Source: Sulfidibacter corallicola
Lineage (GTDB): Bacteria; Acidobacteriota; Holophagae; Acanthopleuribacterales; Acanthopleuribacteraceae
Direction of reading: 5' to 3'
Length of the DNA: 64,000 nt
Assembly (NCBI RefSeq): GCF_017498545.1
Contig: NZ_CP071793.1
Coordinates: 9,852,256 to 9,916,255 of the forward strand
Part shown: in pieces, positions 18,501-28,485 of the stretch
Layout: the number at the start of each line of letters is the position of its first letter
Numbering within the stretch: the stretch's first letter is position 1
The notes under the pieces: generated by a model
What the model was told of the DNA's origin: nothing
The model's database searches: none
The model's input: the letters and a program-made list of their open reading frames with translations, nothing else
Made by a program: the position numbers and the translations under genes

Positions 18501-19442
18501 TTAGTGGACAGTTTTTGGTGGACAGGCCCGGTTGTGATCCGCCACCAGGTCGAGGACCGTCAGCTCCGGCCAGCGCGCCACGCGCTCCGCGATCTGTTCT
18601 CCCAACAAACAAAAGAAATCCACGTAAAACGCGTCCCACAGGTTCTGACCCACCACGCGATGGCCCTCCCCGGTCAGGTGGATACAGTCGCTATTGAAGA
18701 AGCGCATCGCCGGCCGGGGGCTGGGCAGGTCCAGGCGGCCCGGCGGCACCAACGCACCCGGCTCGATATCCAACTCGGGAAAGCCGTAGGTGAACTGCAT
18801 CAACCCCAGGTGCACCACCAGGTGAACCCGCGATCGCCCTTCGAACGCCAGCCGCGCCCGTTCCGTGAAATCGGTTTGCAACTGGTTCAATTGCAATGAG
18901 CTGGGCTCGCCCATGTCGTCGTGGAGCGGCCCACAGAAAAAATCGGCCGCACCCTCGAAATTGGGATAGTCGTAGAGGCTGACGAGCACCACGATGTCGG
19001 GGTCCGCGGCGAGGATGTGGTCGATCACCGTCTCCACATCGCCCAGCACCCGGGCGAACAACTGCTCCTCTTCTTCCATGCTCAGGCCCGTATGCCAACC
19101 GCCACCCGAGGCGCCGGCCAGGATGTCGTTGCCACCCACCGTCAATTGGACCACCTGCAGGTCGGCCAGCCGCGCCAACTCGCCGTCGATGACCGCCAAT
19201 CGGTCCGGGGCGGCCCATTCGGCCGCGGTGGTGCCGGCCTCCGCCGTCTGGGCACCCTCTTCGACGATGTCCGGCCGGCCGTTCTCGGCGAAGGTGGTCC
19301 GCATGGTGCGGTCCTGCCACATGAAATCGGCCCACGAATCGCCCACCATCAACACCCGCACCAGCGGGTCGCCACCGGCAAGCACCGGGAGTAACCATCC
19401 CAGCAACAGAAAAAAGATCGTGCGAACGCGAGCGAACACCAC
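18501..19442 (-). CDS. Secreted SGNH/GDSL-family hydrolase
   Basis: Predicted esterase, lipase or acetyl-hydrolase of the SGNH fold. With the GTG at 19442, preceded by GGGAGG eight bases upstream, the product is 313 residues. It begins with a signal peptide (MVFARVRTIFFLLLGWLLPVLAGG). An in-frame start as far as 19622 is open but reads like non-coding DNA. Block I VGDSWADF places the nucleophile at Ser36. Block III is TVGGNDILAG (oxyanion Asn105). Block V SDCIHLTGEGH gives Asp252 and His255. The last codons (CPPKTVH and the stop TAA) are encoded inside a GTGGACAG / TTAGTGGAC repeat copy, so the C-terminus was probably replaced by repeat insertion. The substrate cannot be told from sequence. 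Confidence 0.85.
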   Translation of the reverse strand: MVFARVRTIFFLLLGWLLPVLAGGDPLVRVLMVGDSWADFMWQDRTMRTTFAENGRPDIVEEGAQTAEAGTTAAEWAAPDRLAVIDGELARLADLQVVQLTVGGNDILAGASGGGWHTGLSMEEEEQLFARVLGDVETVIDHILAADPDIVVLVSLYDYPNFEGAADFFCGPLHDDMGEPSSLQLNQLQTDFTERARLAFEGRSRVHLVVHLGLMQFTYGFPELDIEPGALVPPGRLDLPSPRPAMRFFNSDCIHLTGEGHRVVGQNLWDAFYVDFFCLLGEQIAERVARWPELTVLDLVADHNRACPPKTVH

Positions 19443-19590
19443 CGAGGCGACCTCCCTGGAATTCGGTGGACGATCCTCCAGCCGCCGATCACGTCGGTGG
19501 GATCGCCATCGGTTCAGGCTCGGGGTCGCCACCGTCACGATGCGACCCGTCCCTGAACCCGTGCCGGACCTGGCCCGGCGGGGTTCGGCA

Positions 19591-21348
19591 TCACTCCTGG
19601 AAGAACGCGACGCCCAGGGCACCCTCGCCCAGTTGATAGCCGGCCACGGGACCGATGGTGCGCAGCGGCACCTTGCTGGTACTGAGCCGGCGACCCAATT
19701 CCAGCCGCAACGCTTCGCCCTGCTGACGGTTGCGCACGTGACCCAGGGACATGTGGAGCCCCGCTTTCAGGTCGATGCGGCGTTCCACCTGATCGGCGAG
19801 CACCGTCAAGGCGCTTTCCTTGCGGTCCAACCGCTGGACGACCTCGAATTCGAGCCCGTTCCAGTACATGATGCACTGGCCCTTCTTGGCCAGAAAGCCG
19901 CGCTCGGCGTTGACCACGAAAATCATGTGCAGTTGGGAAATGGCGTTGATCAGGCGCTCTTCGATGACTTCGGCCTGATGCCCTTCCTCGGCCAACTGCG
20001 CGGCGTAACGAACCAACAGGCCCAATCCCAGCGAAAAGCTGTGGCTGTTGATGGTGGTGGTTTCGTTGGCCAACAAGCTCTTGCCGTTGAGACCGGTAGC
20101 CTGGAGCTTGGTGACGTTGCCCTGGACCGTTTCGAACAAGGGCCCGACACTGGAGGCCATGGTGATCGCCAGACAATCGTGATTGGGCAACAAGCCCACG
20201 TACCGATCGAGGATCTCGTCGTTGGGAGGCGCCACGAGTTCGAGCGTTTCCAATTGTTTGGGTTTTTTGGTGTAAATCACGGACTCGGTTTGGGGATCCA
20301 TCACGTCGAAGGTCTCCCCGCCCAGCTTGAGCGCGACGTTGAAGCTCACCACGCCCAAATCGTAGAGTTCCTCCTTGGGCAGGTCACAGGACACATCGGT
20401 CAAGATCTTGACGGGCTTGTGCTCGGTGACCAGTTCGATCAGGCCGCGCTCGAGGAAGGTGTGAAGGTACTCGTAACAAACCACATCTGGAAGATTGAGG
20501 CGATCGACGTAGGTCCCGATACGGGGGTATTTCTTGATGATCTCCAGAGCGGCGCGTACCTCGGGCTTGAAGTTGGTTTGGCTCAATACCTCCGGGTTGG
20601 CGATCCGCACGCGGAAATTGGCGTTGGGGAGTTTGTGCCAGTTGGCCATCAACTTCTCGTTGGAAACGCGTGCCTCTTCGAGCAGTTCATCCAGTTCGCC
20701 GTCGATCGAATGCTCGAGGATCTGACTGTCGGCCTGAAAATGGAACGCGGCTTCGGCGATGCGCAGGAGGCGAAACAGGGCCTTTTTGCCGAGGGTGATG
20801 CCGTGACGGGCGTGCACGATCTGGCCGTCGCGCAGGTGGATCTCCATCAGGAGCTGGCCGTCGATCGTGATGCAGCCGGAACTGTGCTCGTCCGACAACT
20901 GCATGATCAGATCCACGATCTTGAGTTTGGCCAATTGGCCCGAGATCCCCGCCGACGTCTTCTTGATGGCGCGACGATGGAGGTTCACGGTCTCCTTGAC
21001 GCGGCGCAGCAGGGTGTTGGGATCGGTATCCTTGGGCATGTAATCGGCGGCGCCCAGCTTCATCACCATTTCCGTATCGGCATCGCTGGGATGACTGGTC
21101 ACCACCATGACGGGAATCTTGTTGAGCGTACTCGCACTCTTGACGGTTTGAATGAGGTTGTCCGCATCCCCATCCGGCAAGTGCATGTCGCAAATGATCA
21201 AATCGAAGTCCCCCACACGCAGGGCCGCCAACCCTTCTTTCAAATTGGATACGGGCATCACCTCGTAACCATTGGAAAACAACAGGATAACCATCTTCTT
21301 TTTATCTTCGAAATGGTTATCCAGATAAAGGATGTGTGGAATCGGCAT
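19591..21348 (-). CDS. Response regulator receiver - PATAN/DUF4388 - DegV fatty-acid-binding fusion protein
   Basis: 585 residues from the ATG at 21348, preceded by AAAGGGGGG; an upstream in-frame GTG at 21363 lacks a ribosome site. Residues ~5-120 are a CheY-like receiver with D10, phospho-acceptor D54 (IICDMHLPDG), T84 and K106 conserved. Residues ~135-230 match the PATAN/DUF4388 family (SGQLAKLKIVDLIMQL, GQIVHARHG, GKKALFRLLRI). Residues ~260-305 look like a winged-helix-like linker. From 312 to the end is a DegV domain (VKILTDVSCDLPKEELYDLG; ITMASSVGPLFETVQ), the family that binds fatty acids, and in Gram-positives feeds exogenous fatty acids to FakA. The join of receiver and DegV is unusual. 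No kinase is directly adjacent except the upstream Reg_prop hybrid kinase on the same strand (about 240 bases away). Confidence 0.9.
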   Translation of the reverse strand: MPIPHILYLDNHFEDKKKMVILLFSNGYEVMPVSNLKEGLAALRVGDFDLIICDMHLPDGDADNLIQTVKSASTLNKIPVMVVTSHPSDADTEMVMKLGAADYMPKDTDPNTLLRRVKETVNLHRRAIKKTSAGISGQLAKLKIVDLIMQLSDEHSSGCITIDGQLLMEIHLRDGQIVHARHGITLGKKALFRLLRIAEAAFHFQADSQILEHSIDGELDELLEEARVSNEKLMANWHKLPNANFRVRIANPEVLSQTNFKPEVRAALEIIKKYPRIGTYVDRLNLPDVVCYEYLHTFLERGLIELVTEHKPVKILTDVSCDLPKEELYDLGVVSFNVALKLGGETFDVMDPQTESVIYTKKPKQLETLELVAPPNDEILDRYVGLLPNHDCLAITMASSVGPLFETVQGNVTKLQATGLNGKSLLANETTTINSHSFSLGLGLLVRYAAQLAEEGHQAEVIEERLINAISQLHMIFVVNAERGFLAKKGQCIMYWNGLEFEVVQRLDRKESALTVLADQVERRIDLKAGLHMSLGHVRNRQQGEALRLELGRRLSTSKVPLRTIGPVAGYQLGEGALGVAFFQE

Positions 21349-21587
21349 TGACCCCCCTTTCACTAGGATGTGGAAGTAGCAGGGACATTCTACTATGTTC
21401 CAGGTAAAGCTCGAATGCGTTTTTTTGGATATGACCCAATAAATGCGAGACTTAGGAAAGTTCGAGGTTAATTGTCAAGTCGATCGGTACGTGAATCCCC
21501 AAGGAACGGGGCGCTCACCGCGGGGGGCGAGGACACTCGGTCGAGACGGCTCGCGGCGCGGCGTCAGCGGCACCCCACCCCCTTCGC

Positions 21588-24500
21588 TCAGGGCGCGTCG
21601 CCAGTGGGAAACACCAGGCTCACCCGCGTGCCCCGCCCGGGGCCTTCGCTCTCCAGGTGAATCGAACCCGAGAGGGCCCGCATGGCGTTGGCGCAATAGT
21701 GCAGACCCATGCCCAACTTGCCGTTCTTGGTGGAAAAGCCCTGGGTGAACGCGCGCCGCAACCCCTCGTCGTCGAACCCGACGCCGTTGTCGCTGACCAC
21801 GATTTTCACCGTAGCGGCTTCGCGACCGGTGAGGATCTCGATGCGGCCGTTGTCGATCAGCGCCGCCTCGATCGCCTCCCAGGCGTTTTTCAGCAACGAC
21901 AACAGGATGCGCTTGAACTTGATGGCGTCCAGCGGCACCCGCGGCACAGGGCTCAGTTGGGTCACCAACCGCGCCGGCAGGTTCTCCAACAAAATGCGTT
22001 CTTCCTTCAGAATCGCGCGAATCAGGTCGTTGACGTCTTCCGGTTCGGCCAGGCCCGCACTGGGCTCGGCGTGCTTGCGCTGCTCGGCGAGCACGCTTTG
22101 GAGGGCCGACACGTGCTCGGCCATGCTTCGGGTCTCCTCCAACAACTTACCCTCGCGCTCCTCCATCAGGCGGTGAATCAGGAACAGGGCCTCGGAGATC
22201 CGGGCCGCGCGCGGATCGCTCGAAATCGTTCTCAGGTCCAGGTCGTCCACCAATTTATGGGTTTTCCCCAAGACGTCCAATCCGCGGTTTTGATTGAGCT
22301 GATGCTCCAACACGTCCACCGAGGTGCGCACGCTGTTGAGCACGTTGCCGGCGTTGTGCACCACTTCCACCGCGATCTCGGCCATGCCGGCACGGTGGGC
22401 CGTCTCGATCAGTTCCTTGCGCGACCGCACCAGTTGATCGATGATCTGGGCCTTGTTGACGGCGGACTCGGCATGGGCCCGGAACCGCGAGAGCTGCGCC
22501 AGGTCCAGATCGAGGAAGGCCTCGGGATCCTCGTGATGGTGAAATACCAGCACGGCGCCCAGCCGACCCTCCTCCGGCGCACCCGCGGTCGACATGGCGA
22601 CGGCCACCACCGCCGCGGGAACCGAGAAGGAACCCAACCGCGGCACGGGGCCGCGTCGATCCGGCTCGCTCAGGAACACGCCTGGCATCGGCTCGGACAG
22701 CAGGGCCAGGTACCCGCGCGTCAATTGCGCGAACGACAGGCAGGTGGACTCGGGCGAGGCGATGCCAGGCGTGGTCGCCTCGGGATTGTCCGTCTGCAGC
22801 AATTCGAACCCGTCGGTCTGGGGTCGGTAGACCAGGCACAGCGCCACCTCGGCGGCCCGGATGAGGCGCATGCCCTGAACCAGCATGGCCGACAGCAGAT
22901 CGTCGAAGTGGACCTTGCGGTTCATGGCCGCCACGATCGTATCCAGGGTCTCCAGTTCGCGGTTCTGATCGGCCATCAGCCGATTCTTCTCGGCCAGCTC
23001 GGCCGTTCGCTCGCGGACCTTCTGTTCCAGGTCGCGGTTCAGGTCGCGCAACATCAGGTGCATGCGCACGCGCGCCAGCAACTCGCCCTTCTGAATGGGT
23101 TTGGCGAGGTAGTCGTTGGCCCCGCTCTCGAAGCCCAGCACCAGGTCGGTGACCCGGTTCTTGGCGGTCAGGAAGATGACGGGAAGCTGGTAGGCGTCGT
23201 AGCGGGCGCGCAGGGTTTGGCAAAAGGTGAATCCGGACTGGCGCGGCATCATCACGTCCAACAACACCAGATCGAAAGGACCGACCGCGGCGTTTTCGCC
23301 CTGTTCGGTCGCGGCGCGATCGATCTCGTCCTGCGCGGCGAACGCATCGGCCACGAGGGTGAGTTGAAAGCCGTGCGGGGCCAGGTAGGCGCGCAGCACC
23401 TCGCGGTTCACCGGTTCGTCGTCCACCACCAGCACGCGGTACCCGGCCGTCGACACCACTTCCGAATCGAGCTCGGGCTCCGGCAGGACGTCCAACCCCG
23501 GCGTGGCCACCACGTGCGACACCTGCTCCGCTTCCGCCCGAGGTGCCGAATCCTCGTCACGCACCTCGCCGCGAAACACCGGCAGGGTGAAATGAAAGGT
23601 GGAGCCGACGCCCACTTCCGACTCGACCCAGATCCGGCCCTCGTGCAGCTCCACCAGCCGACGCGACACCGCCAAACCCAGACCGGTGCCGCCGTATTGG
23701 CGGGCGGTCGAGGCATCGGCCTGTTCGAAGGAACTGAAGATGCGGTCGCGGTGTTCCTCGGCGATGCCGATGCCGGTGTCGCACACGCTGACGCGGACCA
23801 TGTCCCCCTCCGGTTCGGCCGAAATCGTAACGGACCCCTCGTGGGTGAACTTGAGGGCGTTGCCCACCAGATTGTGAAGAATCTGGATGACGCGATTTTC
23901 GTCGGCCCACACCATCATGCGATCGCCCGGGATGCGGTTGGCCAGGACCAGATCGGGTTTGGCCTTCAGGGCGGAGCTCAGTCGCACCACGATGTCGGTC
24001 AGCGCCTTGAGGTCCACCGGACCGCACGAGAGCGTCAGGTTGCGGTTTTTGAGGCGGGAGAAATCGAGAATGTCGTCCACCAAATGGTTGAGTCGCTTGG
24101 CACTGGAAACGATCAGGCCCAGGTAATCCTTGGCGGGATCGGGCATGCTGCCGGCGATGCCGTCGCCCAGCGATTCGGCGAGGCCCACGATGCCGTTGAG
24201 CGGCGTGCGCAATTCGTGGGAGGTATTGGCCAGGAACTCGTCCTTGAGCTGATCGACCTGCTTCAGCCGCTCGTTCACCGCACGCTCGTAGGCCAGCTTG
24301 CGGCGCTGCCCGCGCACGTAGAAGCCCACCAACCCCAGCAGGGCCAACCCGTAGGCGGTATAGGCCCACCACGTTTTCCACGGTGGCGGCAGGATGTCGA
24401 TCGTCACCGAAGCGCCATCGCGATTCCAAACGCCGTCCTTGTTGGCGGCGATGACGCGGAACCGGTAGCGGCCCGCGTCCAGGTTGGTATAGGTCGCAAA

Positions 24501-26837
24501 CCGGCGCCTGGCATCGGTTTCGGCCCAGTCGCCATCGAAGCCTTCCAACTTGTAGCGATAACGGTTGGCGACGGCGTCGGCATAGTGCAGCGCGGCAAAG
24601 TTGAAACCGAACACGCTCTGGCGGTGGTCGAGTTCGATGTGGGTGGTGAAGTCGATCGGCAGGTCGAGCGGCGAGGGCCGTTGGGGCGTGGACGGCGCGA
24701 CACTGCGGTTGAGCACCAGGAAATCGACCAGCACCACCTGCGGCGGATAGGGATCCTTGGTGATGCGTTCGGGATGGAAGATGTTGAGGCCGTTGGTGCC
24801 GCCGATCATCATCTCCCCGTTGGGGGTCTTCCAGTAGGCGCTCAAGTTGAATTCGTTGCCCTGCAGGCCGTCGCTGGGGTCGAACAGGCGAACGGCGCCG
24901 GTTTCGGGATTCATGCGCACGACGCCCTTGTTGGTCGTGAGCCAGAGCGGGCCGCCCTCTTCGCTGAGGATGCCGAGAATGGTGTCGTTGGGCAATCCGT
25001 CGCCGCGACCGAACCGCAGGAAGCCGGTCTCTTCCGCGTTCATCAGGTTCAGCCCGCTCAGCGTGCCCACCCACATCCGGCCCCGCCCATCCACGTGCAG
25101 GGCCGTGACGTAGCTGTGGCTCAGGGTCTCGGCCCGATCGGCACGGTGAAGATAGCTGGTGAAGCGCTCGGTCTCCGGGTCGTAGCGATTCAGGCCCCCG
25201 TCGGTACCGACCCACAGCCGGTCGCGATCGTCGCGCATCAGGACACTCACCGAGTCGGAACTGATCGACCCTTCGACCTGGGGATCGTGGCGGAAGTGGG
25301 TGAACCGGCCGCTGTCCGGATCGCGTCGATCCAAACCATGACCGAAGTGTCCGACCCAAAGGTGGTCCTGGGCGTCGTCGAGCATGGTGAAGGGGTAGTG
25401 CCCGCTCAGGGCGTGGGGGTCGTTTTCATCCGGCAGAATCCGCTCGAAGCGGAACCGGTCGCGATCCACCAGGCGATTGATTCCGCAGTAGGTGGCGATC
25501 CAAATGTCGCCTGTTTCGGTTTGGTGAATGTCGTGCACGATTTCGCTGCACAGGGTGTTCGAACGATCGGGGTCGTGGCGCAGGTGCAACACGGCATCGG
25601 TGGCGCGATCGACCAGGGTCACCCCCGCGTTCTCGGTGCCGATCCACAGCAACCCGGACCGATCTTCCATGATGGCGCGCACATCACTGCCGCTGAGCGA
25701 ATCGTTGCGGTCGGGCAAATGCTTGTAGTGCTGGAACTGGGTGCTGCGCGGATTGAAAAAGCCGATGCCGCCGCCCATGGTGCCGAACCAGAGAATGCCC
25801 GTGCGATCCTGGCAGATATCCCAAATGACGTTGTCGCAAATGCTTTCGGGATCGGCTCGATCGTGTTTGAACACCTCGAACGTCTCTTCGCGGCGATCGA
25901 ATCGATTGAGGCCGCCATCCCAGGTACCGACCCACAAGTCGCCGTTGCGGGCCTCGTGAATCGAGAGCACGAAATCGATGCTCAGGCTGTCCATGCGTTG
26001 GGGATCGTGGCGAAAGGTCTTGAACGTCTCGGTCAGGGGATCGAACCGGTTCAAACCGCCGGTCGCGGTCCCGACCCAAATGATCCCCTTGGAATCCTCC
26101 ATCAACGACCACACCCGGTTGCAGGCGAGGCTCGTGGGATCGCCGGGATCGTGGTGGAACCGGCGAATCCTTTGGCGGTCGGCGCTCAAGACGTCGAGAC
26201 CGCGATTGGTGGCAATCCAGATTCGGCCCTCGCGGTCCTCCATCAGGTCGTGTACCCAGTTGTCGCTCAGGGTCCGGCCCGCGGGTCCCTCGACCACGAA
26301 TCGGCTAAAACTGCCGTCGGCGTTCATGCGGTTGAGACCGCCGTTTCGCGTGCCGAGCCACAGCCGCCCGTCGCGATCCTCGAGCAACGTGTGGACATTG
26401 GCGCCGCCGATGCCGTCCTCGCGAGCGGGGTCGGGAAGGTAGTGTCGAAAGCGGCGTTGGATCGGGTCGTAGCGGTTGAGACCGCCGCTCCGGGTGCCGA
26501 TCCAGATGGCGCCCTCGCGATCCTCGAGCAGGCACCAGATCCAGTCGTCGGAAATCGAATCGGGGTCGTCGGCCTGGCTGAGAAAGACCTGGAAGGCAAA
26601 GCCGTCGAAGCGATTCAAGCCGTCCTGGGTGCCCATCCACATGAAGCCGTAGCGGTCTTGGATCACCGAGTTGACGAACCCCTGCGAGAGGCCCTGGCGC
26701 TGGTTGAGGTTCTGGAAGCGCAGACTGCGAACCTGGCCCCAGGCGTGGCCGCCCGCCAGGATGGTCGCGGTCAGGAGCCAGCCGAACAGGGGCCATACGG
26801 CGGATCTCCGGTACAAGCTCTCGTGCCGATGCGACAC
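21588..26837 (-). CDS. Reg_prop (two-component propeller) hybrid sensor histidine kinase with second C-terminal kinase module
   Basis: 1749 residues from the GTG at 26837, which gives a clean signal peptide (ending GGHAWGQ) and has GGGGGG just upstream; an ATG at 26954 would add 39 residues without a ribosome site. Order: about a dozen Reg_prop blades (WMGTQDGLNRFDG, WIGTRSGGLNRYDP and so on, ~40-700), a Y_Y_Y domain (YRYKLEGFDGDW), a membrane helix (~820-840), HisKA with H874 in NTSHELRTPLNG, HATPase (DTGIGI, GGTGLGL), and a receiver with D1194 (LLDVMMP). Then come a coiled coil, a GAF-like region and a second kinase module with VVHNAGNVLNS (H1494) and an ATPase (DNGVGF, GMGLHYCANAM). Hybrid Reg_prop proteins sense periplasmic ligands, often glycans. 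The distal kinase half is the unusual part. It probably signals to the downstream receiver-DegV protein or to itself. Confidence 0.93.
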   Translation of the reverse strand: MSHRHESLYRRSAVWPLFGWLLTATILAGGHAWGQVRSLRFQNLNQRQGLSQGFVNSVIQDRYGFMWMGTQDGLNRFDGFAFQVFLSQADDPDSISDDWIWCLLEDREGAIWIGTRSGGLNRYDPIQRRFRHYLPDPAREDGIGGANVHTLLEDRDGRLWLGTRNGGLNRMNADGSFSRFVVEGPAGRTLSDNWVHDLMEDREGRIWIATNRGLDVLSADRQRIRRFHHDPGDPTSLACNRVWSLMEDSKGIIWVGTATGGLNRFDPLTETFKTFRHDPQRMDSLSIDFVLSIHEARNGDLWVGTWDGGLNRFDRREETFEVFKHDRADPESICDNVIWDICQDRTGILWFGTMGGGIGFFNPRSTQFQHYKHLPDRNDSLSGSDVRAIMEDRSGLLWIGTENAGVTLVDRATDAVLHLRHDPDRSNTLCSEIVHDIHQTETGDIWIATYCGINRLVDRDRFRFERILPDENDPHALSGHYPFTMLDDAQDHLWVGHFGHGLDRRDPDSGRFTHFRHDPQVEGSISSDSVSVLMRDDRDRLWVGTDGGLNRYDPETERFTSYLHRADRAETLSHSYVTALHVDGRGRMWVGTLSGLNLMNAEETGFLRFGRGDGLPNDTILGILSEEGGPLWLTTNKGVVRMNPETGAVRLFDPSDGLQGNEFNLSAYWKTPNGEMMIGGTNGLNIFHPERITKDPYPPQVVLVDFLVLNRSVAPSTPQRPSPLDLPIDFTTHIELDHRQSVFGFNFAALHYADAVANRYRYKLEGFDGDWAETDARRRFATYTNLDAGRYRFRVIAANKDGVWNRDGASVTIDILPPPWKTWWAYTAYGLALLGLVGFYVRGQRRKLAYERAVNERLKQVDQLKDEFLANTSHELRTPLNGIVGLAESLGDGIAGSMPDPAKDYLGLIVSSAKRLNHLVDDILDFSRLKNRNLTLSCGPVDLKALTDIVVRLSSALKAKPDLVLANRIPGDRMMVWADENRVIQILHNLVGNALKFTHEGSVTISAEPEGDMVRVSVCDTGIGIAEEHRDRIFSSFEQADASTARQYGGTGLGLAVSRRLVELHEGRIWVESEVGVGSTFHFTLPVFRGEVRDEDSAPRAEAEQVSHVVATPGLDVLPEPELDSEVVSTAGYRVLVVDDEPVNREVLRAYLAPHGFQLTLVADAFAAQDEIDRAATEQGENAAVGPFDLVLLDVMMPRQSGFTFCQTLRARYDAYQLPVIFLTAKNRVTDLVLGFESGANDYLAKPIQKGELLARVRMHLMLRDLNRDLEQKVRERTAELAEKNRLMADQNRELETLDTIVAAMNRKVHFDDLLSAMLVQGMRLIRAAEVALCLVYRPQTDGFELLQTDNPEATTPGIASPESTCLSFAQLTRGYLALLSEPMPGVFLSEPDRRGPVPRLGSFSVPAAVVAVAMSTAGAPEEGRLGAVLVFHHHEDPEAFLDLDLAQLSRFRAHAESAVNKAQIIDQLVRSRKELIETAHRAGMAEIAVEVVHNAGNVLNSVRTSVDVLEHQLNQNRGLDVLGKTHKLVDDLDLRTISSDPRAARISEALFLIHRLMEEREGKLLEETRSMAEHVSALQSVLAEQRKHAEPSAGLAEPEDVNDLIRAILKEERILLENLPARLVTQLSPVPRVPLDAIKFKRILLSLLKNAWEAIEAALIDNGRIEILTGREAATVKIVVSDNGVGFDDEGLRRAFTQGFSTKNGKLGMGLHYCANAMRALSGSIHLESEGPGRGTRVSLVFPTGDAP

Positions 26838-28485
26838 ACATCCCCCCAGGACTTCATCCACACCCGCCGGATCGCGAAACCGGCGGCCCCTTTCATGGTA
26901 AGACTCGGTTACCGAAACCAGCGACCCTCGCGTAAATTCGGACACCTCGGTCATCAATCATGGTTTTCATGGATTTATGAGTTACGAAGATCGACTGTTC
27001 AATTGATCGAGATCTGGGCGGGAAACCTTTATTCGGGGAGGCGTGAAAGCGCATTTCGCGCCACGAAACATCAGAATCTGTCCACTAAATACACGAAAAA
27101 ACACGAAAGGGATACTGCCAGCATGGCCTGCCCAGTGTGGCGCCGCGTCACGGGCGACATTTGAAGACTTGTCCACGGATCACACAGATTCACACGAATT
27201 CGGACACAGCCATTCCGTTCGAGGCCTATTGCGTTGTTTCTCCCGGACCGGAACAAAAGCCCAGATGATTTAAAATCACAAAAAAATCACATAAACTATT
27301 GATATTTTTAATGTTAAATCTACCTCAGAGTACCTGTCGTGTGCCACCTATGGGTCCTGTCTATTCGTGCCAATCGGTGTGATTCGTGGACAAAAAGAAT
27401 GTCGATCGCGATCCACCGCGGGGAGGAACCGATCCCTTCCCAGGTAGCTCGAGATTTTTCGTGGTTCTAGAAAACGTCCACTAAATACACGAAAAAACAC
27501 GAAAGGGATACTGCCAGCATGGCCTCCCCAGTGTGGCGCCGCGTCACGGGCGACATTTGAAGACTTGTCCACGGATCACACAGATTCACACGAATTCGGA
27601 CACAGCCATTCCGTTCGAGGCCTATTGGGTTGTTTTTCCCGGACCGGAACAAAAGCCCAGATTTTTTAAAATTACAAAAAAATCACATAAACTATTGATA
27701 TTTTTAATGTTAAACCTTCCTCAGAGTACCCGTCGTGTGCCACCTATGGGTCCTGTCTATTCGTGTCAATCGGTGTGATTCGTGGACAAAAAGAATGTCG
27801 ATCGCGATCCACCGCGGGGAAGAACCGATCCCTTCCCAGGTAGCTCGAGATTTTTCGTGGCTTCTCATGTCTTTCGTAGACAAAATCACGAAAAGACACG
27901 AACAAGACATTCCCAGCAGGTCCTTTCTAGTGACCCGATGGCCTCTTCATGGGATCCGGGAACACATTCTGTTGTTCATCGGTCCGTTAGCTCTCAGAAC
28001 GAATACGTTGCCGAAAAGGCCGACGGGTTCGGTTCCCGTGTGGCGTTTTTGATAGAGATCCCCTGGATCGATCGGGTTTCCAACGCAAGCTGCAATCGGC
28101 ATTCAGGTATCAGATTTCAGCCAATCACCTTCGAACAAGTATCTTGCTGAAGCCCGACACCTGATATCGTGCCCATCCAGCCGAACCATCTTGGGAGCCA
28201 CGAGCGTTTCGTTTCTGGATGGGCACTATACTATTCATGTCAAGATGTAACCGACTGAGAAACAGGTAAATGTGCCCCTGAACCCCCTCATGGAAGTGTC
28301 CGGTTCACTGGGCAGGCCATGCCGGGCCTCTCTTTTTCGTGTTTTTTCGTGTATTTCGTGGACAAGGTAGGTGGCCCCCTTTTTGTGGACGGTGATTGGC
28401 CCCTACGGGATTGTGATATCCTTCCTGCGTTCGTTCCCCGTTTCCCCATTCCGGTCGATGCGACCTGTACCTTTCGGAGTCTTCG
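26838..28485. repeat. Repeat-rich spacer between divergent genes
   Basis: Contains the 396-bp tandem duplication (27080-27865) and additional GTGTATTTCGTGGACAAG-type sequence at about 28335-28375. An AT-rich unique stretch lies at about 27990-28290. No protein-like frame. A candidate leader for the aminotransferase fusion lies at 28380-28485 with CGGAG before its ATG. Confidence 0.65.
27080..27865. repeat. Tandem duplication of a ~396-bp AT-richer repeat unit
   Basis: Unit 1 (27080-27475) and unit 2 (27476-about 27865) are nearly identical head to tail, differing at scattered bases. Each starts with GTCCACTAAATACACGAAA, contains GTCCACGGATCACACAGA in the middle and ends after GTGTGATTCGTGGAC and a short unique tail. 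Each unit is thus itself built from members of the GTCCACGAA family in both orientations. Confidence 0.9.

Noticed and set aside
21657..27164. 1835-codon plus-strand frame opposite the Reg_prop kinase
   Set aside because: The minus-strand translation carries all kinase and receiver motifs; the plus-strand frame is a composition artefact.
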